DNA from: Pseudofrankia sp. DC12
GTDB lineage: Bacteria > Actinomycetota > Actinomycetes > Frankiales > Frankiaceae
Reading direction: 5' to 3'
DNA: 64,000 nucleotides
NCBI RefSeq assembly: GCF_000966285.1
Contig: NZ_KQ031391.1
Span: forward strand, 971,238-1,035,237
The notes beneath the pieces were generated by a model. The model was not told where the DNA came from, did not search any database, and worked only from the letters and a program-made list of their open reading frames with translations. Below, in pieces: positions 58,557 to 64,000 of the stretch (positions are counted from its first letter, which is position 1; every line of letters begins with the position of its first letter). Made by a program: the position numbers and the translations under genes.

Positions 58557-60024
58557 TACCGATGGCCCACTTGCGGTCGTCCGCCAGGGCCGGGCGCAGG
58601 TTGGCGATCTGCTCGCGGACCCGGGCCGGCGCGGTGCCGCCGGGAGCCGACCGGGCCTCCAGCGCGCCGGCGACGGAGAGCACGTCCCGGACGTCGGGAG
58701 TGAAGGCGGGGTTGATCGCCGTGAGCTGGGCGTCGGAGACCTCGTCGAGATCCGCGTCGTGCGCCACACACCAGGCGACCAGCGCGCCGACGGCCTCGTG
58801 CGCCGACCGGAACGGCACGCCCCGGCGGACGAGGTACTCGGCGACGTCGGTCGCCAGCGAGAAGCCGTCCGGCGCCGCGGCCTCCAGGCGTTCGGCCCGC
58901 ACCTTCATCGTCGCGACGGTCCCGGTCACCGCCGGCAGCACCACCAGCAGGGTGTCGACGGCGTCGAAGACCGGTTCCTTGTCCTCCTGGAGGTCCCGGT
59001 CGTAGGCCAGCGGCAGGCCCTTCAGGGTGGCGAGCAGGCCGGTCAGCGCACCGATGAGCCGGCCCGACTTGCCCCGGGCCAGCTCGCCGACGTCCGGGTT
59101 CTTCTTCTGCGGCATGATCGAGCTGCCGGTGGCGAACGCGTCATCGAGCTCCACCCAGCCGAACTCGCGACTGGTCCACAGCACGATCTCCTCGCCCAGC
59201 CGGGACAGGTGCACCCCGATCAGGGCGGCCGCGAAGAGGAACTCGACGGCGAAGTCGCGGTCGGAGACGGCGTCGATCGAGTTGGCGAACGCCCGGTCGA
59301 AGCCGAGCTCGGCCGCGACGCCCTCCGGGTCCAGCGGCAGCGACGAGCCGGCGAGCGCTCCTGCACCCAGGGCGCAGACGGCGGCCCGCCGGTCCCAGTC
59401 GCGCAGCCGGTCGACGTCACGGGCGAACGCGTGCACGTGGGCGAGGATCTGGTGGCCGAACGAGATCGGCTGGGCGTGCTGCAGGTGGGTCATGCCGGGC
59501 GCCGGTGTGGCGACGTGCTCCTCGGCGACGTCGACGAGTGCCTCGGACAGCTCCGTGAGCACCGCGGCCACGTGGCGGGCCGCGGCCCGCAGGTAGAGGC
59601 GCAGGTCGGTGGCCACCTGGTCGTTGCGGCTGCGGCCGGCGCGCAGCTTGCCGCCGAGGGTGCCGAGCCGTTCGACGAGGGCCCGTTCGAGGGCGGTGTG
59701 CACGTCCTCGTCCTCGATGGTCGCGGTGAACCGGCCGGCGGCCACGTCCGCGCCGACGTCGTCCAGCGCGCCGAGCATCGCGGCGAGCTCGGCGTCGTCG
59801 AGCAGGCCGGCCCGGTGCAGCACGCGAGCGTGCGCTTTGGAGGCGAGCAGGTCGTACGGCGCGAGCCGCCAGTCGAAGTGCACGCTCACCGAGAGCTTCG
59901 CGAGCGCCTCCGCCGGGCCGCCGGCGAACCGGCCGCCCCAGAGCCGCAGCGGCGCTCCCCCGGCCCCGTTGGCCTCGTTGCCAGCCGTTTCGCCCGTGCC
60001 GGCCGGGCTGCCGGTCGTCTTCAC
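58549..60024 (-). CDS. argH: Argininosuccinate lyase
   Basis: Last step of arginine synthesis, releasing fumarate. 491 residues: [20 protein letters not shown] at the start, [52 protein letters not shown] with the catalytic His, and the superfamily signature [15 protein letters not shown] 60022-60024 has GGGAG 8 bases ahead. An N-terminal Gly/Ala extension of about 20 residues precedes the core. The gap to argR is 137 bases, so unlike argB-D-F-R it is not overlapped. Confidence 0.97.
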   Translation of the reverse strand: MKTTGSPAGTGETAGNEANGAGGAPLRLWGGRFAGGPAEALAKLSVSVHFDWRLAPYDLLASKAHARVLHRAGLLDDAELAAMLGALDDVGADVAAGRFTATIEDEDVHTALERALVERLGTLGGKLRAGRSRNDQVATDLRLYLRAAARHVAAVLTELSEALVDVAEEHVATPAPGMTHLQHAQPISFGHQILAHVHAFARDVDRLRDWDRRAAVCALGAGALAGSSLPLDPEGVAAELGFDRAFANSIDAVSDRDFAVEFLFAAALIGVHLSRLGEEIVLWTSREFGWVELDDAFATGSSIMPQKKNPDVGELARGKSGRLIGALTGLLATLKGLPLAYDRDLQEDKEPVFDAVDTLLVVLPAVTGTVATMKVRAERLEAAAPDGFSLATDVAEYLVRRGVPFRSAHEAVGALVAWCVAHDADLDEVSDAQLTAINPAFTPDVRDVLSVAGALEARSAPGGTAPARVREQIANLRPALADDRKWAIGSA

Positions 60025-60161
60025 CGAAGATGCTCCCTATGTCCACGCGGGCCGCACGTCCACGCGGCCCGCGTCACGCGGTTCTCTATGGCCGCGATCC
60101 TGTGTCACGGTCGTGCCCGTTTCCTGGACCCGCGTCACCCTACGGGCGGCGCGGGCCACTT

Positions 60162-60890
60162 CTAGGCACGGGCGGCGCCTTCCCGGACTGCCGGGAACCG
60201 CACCGGGGCCGGTCGAACGCCTAGCTCGTCCTCGTCACCGGCGGCGCCAGCGGGGCCAGCGGCGGCGGGGGTGACGGGGGCGCCACCGTCCGGTTCAGCG
60301 CTCCCGGAGCCGGGACCGTCGGGACCGTCGCCGACCGGCCGTACCGCGCGGCCCTCGGCGAGGCCGAGAAGCCGTGCGGCCAGCCTCGGCCCCGTCGCGA
60401 CGGCCCGAGCCGGCGTCCCGGGCGTCGCCTCCGGCTCGTCGGCCACCGGGAACAGGCGGCAGACCACCAGGATGGTGTCGTCACCCGCGATCGTCCCCAT
60501 GATCTCCGGGAGGGCGGCGCGGTCGAGCGCGGACGCGAACAGCTGCGCCGCTCCCGGCGGGGTGCGCAGAACGACGAGGTCGCCGTTCGCCTCGGCGGAG
60601 ACCAGCAGGTCCTCGCAGAGCCGGGACAGCGGCAGCCGCACCGACTCGGCCGGGGCGAGCCCCGGGTCGACCGTGTAGGTCAGCTGGCCGTCCTGGCCGC
60701 GGACCTTCGTCGCGCCCAGCTCGTCCAGGTCGCGCGACAGCGTGGCCTGGGTGACCCGGACGCCCTCGCCGGCGAGCAGCCGGGCGAGCTCGGTCTGCGA
60801 GCGGACCGGATGCGCCGCGATGAGCGCGGCGAGCCGGGCGTGCCGGGCCCGCTTGGTCAGGGGCGTCACCGGACGGGTCGGCGAGGTCAT
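60162..60890 (-). CDS. argR: Arginine repressor ArgR with C-terminal extension
   Basis: Arginine-responsive hexameric regulator of the arg genes. The N-terminal winged helix ([40 protein letters not shown]) and the C-terminal arginine-binding domain ([37 protein letters not shown]) are intact. At 242 residues it exceeds the usual 150-180 by an added tail of about 70 residues rich in Gly, Ala, Pro and Asp. ATG 60888-60890 overlaps the argF stop (ATGA). The tail may be disordered; its effect on DNA binding is unknown. Confidence 0.94.
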   Translation of the reverse strand: MTSPTRPVTPLTKRARHARLAALIAAHPVRSQTELARLLAGEGVRVTQATLSRDLDELGATKVRGQDGQLTYTVDPGLAPAESVRLPLSRLCEDLLVSAEANGDLVVLRTPPGAAQLFASALDRAALPEIMGTIAGDDTILVVCRLFPVADEPEATPGTPARAVATGPRLAARLLGLAEGRAVRPVGDGPDGPGSGSAEPDGGAPVTPAAAGPAGAAGDEDELGVRPAPVRFPAVREGAARA

Positions 60891-61825
60891 CGGGTTTCGA
60901 GGGCGCCGAACAGAAATGCCAGCAGCGCCTTCTGGGCGTGCAGGCGGTTCTCGGCCTGGTCGAAGACCACCGAGGCGGGTCCGTCCATCGCCCCGTCGGT
61001 GATCTCGTCGCCGCGGTGCGCCGGCAGGCAGTGCATGACCTTCACGCCCGGTTTCGCGGCCCCGATCAGCGCCTCGTTGAGCTGGTAGGGCCGGAACACG
61101 GCGGCGCGGTTGGCCGCGTCGGCCTCCTGGCCCATCGAGGCCCAGACGTCGGTGTAGAGCACGTCGGCGCCGTCGGCGGCCTCGGCCGGGTCGTGGAGCA
61201 CCGCGACCGAGCCGCCGGAACCCACGGCCAGCTCGGCGGATCGGGTGACGACGCCCGCGTCCGGCTCGTAGCCCTTCGGGGCGCAGATCCGGACGTGGAG
61301 GCCGGCCATCGCGCCCGCGTACAGCAGCGAGTGGGCGACGTTGTTGCCGTCGCCGACGTAGGTCAGCGTGACGCCCCTGGTCGTGCCGAGGTGGTCGCGC
61401 ACGGTCTGCAGGTCGGCGAGCGCCTGGCAGGGGTGGGTGAAGTCGGACAGCGCGTTGACGACTGGCACGGAGCCGGCCGCGGCCAGCCGGTCGACCCGGT
61501 CCTGGCCGAACGTGCGGACGACGATCGCGTCGACGTAGCGGCTGAGCACCTTCGCCACGTCCTCGATCGACTCCCGCTTGCCCAGGCCGATCGTGTTCGC
61601 GTCGAGGACGATCGGGTGGCCGCCCAGCTCGCTGACGCCGGCCTCGAAGGAGACCCGGGTACGGGCCGACGGCTTCTCGAAGATCAGAGCCACGGACCGG
61701 CCGGCGAGCGGCCTGGGGTGCGTCGGGGTCCGCCGCGCCGCCTTGAGCAAGTCGGCCGTGTCGAGGACCGCTTCCTGCTCGGCGGGCGTCAGGTCGGTGT
61801 CGAGGCGGAAGTGGCGGATCGTCAT
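60887..61825 (-). CDS. argF: Ornithine carbamoyltransferase
   Basis: Makes citrulline from ornithine and carbamoyl phosphate. 312 residues with the carbamoyl-phosphate site [34 protein letters not shown], the ornithine loop [12 protein letters not shown]-type segment ([16 protein letters not shown]) and [16 protein letters not shown] 61823-61825 overlaps the argD stop. All active-site residues are present; it is the anabolic type by context. Confidence 0.97.
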   Translation of the reverse strand: MTIRHFRLDTDLTPAEQEAVLDTADLLKAARRTPTHPRPLAGRSVALIFEKPSARTRVSFEAGVSELGGHPIVLDANTIGLGKRESIEDVAKVLSRYVDAIVVRTFGQDRVDRLAAAGSVPVVNALSDFTHPCQALADLQTVRDHLGTTRGVTLTYVGDGNNVAHSLLYAGAMAGLHVRICAPKGYEPDAGVVTRSAELAVGSGGSVAVLHDPAEAADGADVLYTDVWASMGQEADAANRAAVFRPYQLNEALIGAAKPGVKVMHCLPAHRGDEITDGAMDGPASVVFDQAENRLHAQKALLAFLFGALETR

Positions 61826-63123
61826 GGCCCGACCTTACGATCAGCCGCCAGCGCCTCGACGGCCGCTGAGACGGCCGCTGAGGCGGTCGCTGAGGCGGTC
61901 GCTGAGGCGGTCGCGATGGCGGGCAGCGCGGCGAGGAACGCGTCGACGTCCGCCTCGCCGAGGACCAGCGGCGGCGCAATCCGAACAGTCGCCGGAGCGA
62001 TGCCGTTGACCAGGAAACCGGCCTCGCGGGCCGCGGTCTCGAAGGCGGCCGCGGTCGGGGTCGAGAGCTCGATCGCCCGCCACAGGCCGACGCCGCGGAC
62101 GCCTGCGATGCCGGGTACGCCGGCGCCGGCCGCGGCCCGGACGCCGGCGGCGAGCCGCTCGCCGACGGCGGTCGCGTGGGCGAGCAGCCCTTCGGACTCG
62201 ATGGTGTCGAGGACCGCGAGCGCGGCGGCGCAGACGACCGGCCCGCCGCCGAAGGTGCTGCCGTGCTCGCCCGGCCCGAGCAGCCGCCCGGCCGTGCCGA
62301 TGCCGATACAGGCGCCGATCGGCAGGCCGCCGCCGAGGCCCTTGGCCAGGGTCAGCACGTCGGGCAGCACCCCTTCGTGCTGGTGGGCGAACCAGGCGCC
62401 GGTCCGCCCGACGCCGCTCTGCACCTCGTCGAGGACGAGGAGCGCGCCGGTCCGGTCGCACAGCGCCCGCGCGGCGGCCAGGTAGCCGGCGGGGGGCGCG
62501 ATGACGCCGGCCTCGCCGAGGGTCGGCTCCAGGAAGACGGCGGCGGTGCGCTCGCTGACCGCGGCCTCGAGCGCGGCGGCGTCGCCGTAGGGCACGAACG
62601 TCACGCCAGGAAGCAGCGGCTCGAAGGGAGCCCTCTTGCCGGGCTGGCCGGTGATCGACAGGGCACCCAGGGTCCGGCCGTGGAAGGAGTGCTCCGCGGC
62701 GATGATCTCGGTGCGGCCGGTCCTGCGGGAGATCTTGATGGCGCACTCGTTGGCCTCGGCGCCCGAGTTCGCGAAGAACACCCGGGCGTCGGCGCCGAGC
62801 AGGTGCACCAGCCGCTCCCCGAGCAGGACCTGCGGCTCGTTGACGTACAGGTTGGAGGTGTGGCCGAGCTGGCCGAGCTGCGCGGCGACGGCGGCCCGCA
62901 CGGCCGGGTGGGCGTGGCCCAGCGCGCTGACCGCGATCCCGGCGAGCAGGTCGACGTACTCGTTGCCGTCGACGTCCCAGACCCGGGTGCCCTCGCCGCG
63001 GGCGAGCGCGACGGCCGGGCGGCCGTAGGTGCCCATGATGACCTTGTCCCGCCGGTCGAACAGGTCCTCGGCGCCGGCCGGTCCCGCGGTGGGGAGCGTC
63101 GCGGCGGCGGTGCTGGGGGTCAC
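61822..63123 (-). CDS. argD: Acetylornithine aminotransferase
   Basis: PLP-dependent class III aminotransferase of 433 residues. [39 protein letters not shown], the PLP Asp in [15 protein letters not shown] and the Schiff-base Lys in [15 protein letters not shown] are visible. The C-terminal 25 residues are a repeat of Ala-Thr-Ala-Ser units made by a 12-base tandem array. GTG 63121-63123 overlaps the argB stop, with GGAGG 6 bases ahead. It acts also in lysine synthesis in many bacteria. Confidence 0.96.
   Translation of the reverse strand: MTPSTAAATLPTAGPAGAEDLFDRRDKVIMGTYGRPAVALARGEGTRVWDVDGNEYVDLLAGIAVSALGHAHPAVRAAVAAQLGQLGHTSNLYVNEPQVLLGERLVHLLGADARVFFANSGAEANECAIKISRRTGRTEIIAAEHSFHGRTLGALSITGQPGKRAPFEPLLPGVTFVPYGDAAALEAAVSERTAAVFLEPTLGEAGVIAPPAGYLAAARALCDRTGALLVLDEVQSGVGRTGAWFAHQHEGVLPDVLTLAKGLGGGLPIGACIGIGTAGRLLGPGEHGSTFGGGPVVCAAALAVLDTIESEGLLAHATAVGERLAAGVRAAAGAGVPGIAGVRGVGLWRAIELSTPTAAAFETAAREAGFLVNGIAPATVRIAPPLVLGEADVDAFLAALPAIATASATASATASAAVSAAVEALAADRKVGP
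61860..61919. repeat. 12-bp tandem array in the 3' end of argD
   Basis: Five units of CGGTCGCTGAGG or variants at 61860, 61872, 61884, 61896 and 61908. In the argD frame they encode repeated Ala-Thr-Ala-Ser in the C-terminal tail. The frame is kept because the unit is a multiple of three. Confidence 0.85.
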
Positions 63124-64000
63124 GGGGTTCCTCCGGGGCTCGGGGGCGCGGCGGGCAGGCCGGCGCCGTCCTTGACGGTGGGGGTGATCAGGGTGCCGAT
63201 GCCGTCGTCCGTGAAGATCTCCAGCAGGACCGCGTGCGGCACCCGGCCGTCGAGGACGTGCGCCTGGGGCACGCCGCCGTCGACGGCCCGCAGGCAGGCC
63301 TCCATCTTCGGGATCATCCCGGCGGACAGGGTCGGGAGCATGTCCTGCAGCTGGTCGGCGGCCAGCTCGCTGACCACCTCGTCCGAGTTCGGCCAGTCCG
63401 CGTACAGGCCCTCGACGTTGGTCAGCACGACCAGCTTGAGGGCGCCGAGCGCGACGGCGAGCGCGGCGGCGGCGGTGTCGGCGTTGAGGTTGTAGACGTT
63501 GCCGTCCTCGCCGCGGGCGACCGTCGCGACGACCGGGACCCGGCCGGCGTCCAGCAAAGCGTTGATCGTCTCCGGGGCCACCTCGACGACGTCGCCGACG
63601 AGGCCGATGTCGACCTCCTCGCCGTCGACGATCGCCGGGCGCCGCTGGGCGGTGAACATGTTCGCGTCCTCGCCGGACAGGCCGACGGCGAACGCGCCGT
63701 GGTTGTTGATCAGGCCGACAACGTCGCGGTTCACCTGGCCGACCAGCACCATCCGGACGATCTCCATCGTCTCCGGGGTGGTGACCCGCAGGCCGCCGAC
63801 GAAGCTCGACTGGACCCCGAGCCGGTTGAGGTGCGCGGTGATCTGCGGGCCGCCGCCGTGCACGACGACGACCCGGATCCCGGCCAGCCGCAGGAAGACG
63901 ACGTCCTCCGCGAAGGCCTCGCGGAGCTCTGGGCTCTCCATCGCGTTGCCGCCGTACTTGATGACGACAGTGGCGCCGTGAAACCGGGCCAGCCACGGCA
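63120..64000 (-). CDS. argB: Acetylglutamate kinase (5' end outside the window)
   Basis: Phosphorylates N-acetylglutamate, the controlled step of arginine synthesis. The visible 293 codons hold [20 protein letters not shown], the phosphate loop [52 protein letters not shown] and [11 protein letters not shown], and end in a Pro/Gly tail. The start lies beyond position 64000. Its stop overlaps argD (GTGA), so argB-D-F-R are translated as a chain. Confidence 0.96.
   Translation of the reverse strand, partial: PWLARFHGATVVIKYGGNAMESPELREAFAEDVVFLRLAGIRVVVVHGGGPQITAHLNRLGVQSSFVGGLRVTTPETMEIVRMVLVGQVNRDVVGLINNHGAFAVGLSGEDANMFTAQRRPAIVDGEEVDIGLVGDVVEVAPETINALLDAGRVPVVATVARGEDGNVYNLNADTAAAALAVALGALKLVVLTNVEGLYADWPNSDEVVSELAADQLQDMLPTLSAGMIPKMEACLRAVDGGVPQAHVLDGRVPHAVLLEIFTDDGIGTLITPTVKDGAGLPAAPPSPGGTP

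Overview
The window is about 70 % GC chromosomal DNA from a filamentous-type actinobacterium, most likely a Frankia or a close relative. The evidence is the housekeeping gene order (lipB-lipA-small ORF-DUF4191-RDD-glnA, then glnE-glnA2, also found in Streptomyces and Mycobacterium), the heavy use of GTG starts and 4-base GTGA/ATGA gene overlaps, the actinobacterial 16S-23S-5S operon without spacer tRNAs, and above all a eukaryote-type glutamine synthetase II gene directly behind glnA I, an arrangement known from Frankia. No phage, CRISPR array, plasmid or transposase gene is visible. The accessory signal lies in short repeats, decayed genes and lineage-specific insertions.

Region by region. 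1-5.0 kb: a small unknown gene, a tandem repeat array, the principal sigma factor gene, a gap with an orphan promoter and a structured-RNA candidate, and a membrane-anchored pseudokinase. 5.1-9.4 kb: peptidase-E-like protein, lipoate synthesis (lipB, lipA), DUF4191 and RDD membrane proteins. 9.6-19.9 kb: nitrogen-assimilation island with glnA (GSI), glnII (GSII), a broken membrane-protein gene, glnE and glnA2, with GlnR-like boxes before glnII and glnE. 20.2-28.8 kb: glutamine-dependent nadE, a coupled GNAT-VOC-anthranilate synthase I-II operon, thrS and a TetR regulator. 29.1-32.4 kb: panB, a metal-receptor-like protein, F420:NADP oxidoreductase and a small ORF. 32.4-49.7 kb: the conserved actinobacterial block xerD-(lipoprotein/PKD pair)-nudix-pyrG-recN-nadK-tlyA-hypothetical-(SCP2)-HAD-TPR-(DUF1015)-large disordered TPR protein. 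50.3-64 kb: argG, then the rRNA operon (all on the minus strand), then mpg-argH-argR-argF-argD-argB, argB running off the right edge.

How the genes work together: GSI, GSII and GlnA2 plus the adenylyltransferase GlnE form the ammonium-assimilation and control module; glutamine made there feeds NadE, PyrG, the TrpG-type amidotransferase and, through carbamoyl phosphate, the arginine genes. ArgB, D, F and R are coupled by 4-base overlaps; argH and argG complete the pathway, but argG lies on the far side of the ribosomal operon. Several genes (pseudokinase, lipB, DUF4191, RDD, nadE, recN, DUF1015) have a TANNNT element 6-8 bases before the start codon and no Shine-Dalgarno sequence, which suggests leaderless transcripts.

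Most notable observations: (1) a palindromic repeat family inserted in frame twice in glnE, with further copies as an inverted pair near argG; (2) a 1,106-residue protein with a roughly 600-residue Arg/Gly/Asp-rich disordered region fused to a TPR domain and acidic tail; (3) an orphan promoter and predicted folded RNA divergent from the principal sigma gene; (4) a membrane-protein gene broken by two in-frame TAG codons and one frameshift; (5) a XerD-like recombinase without the catalytic lysine of its beta-hairpin; (6) short tandem arrays sitting exactly on stop codons.
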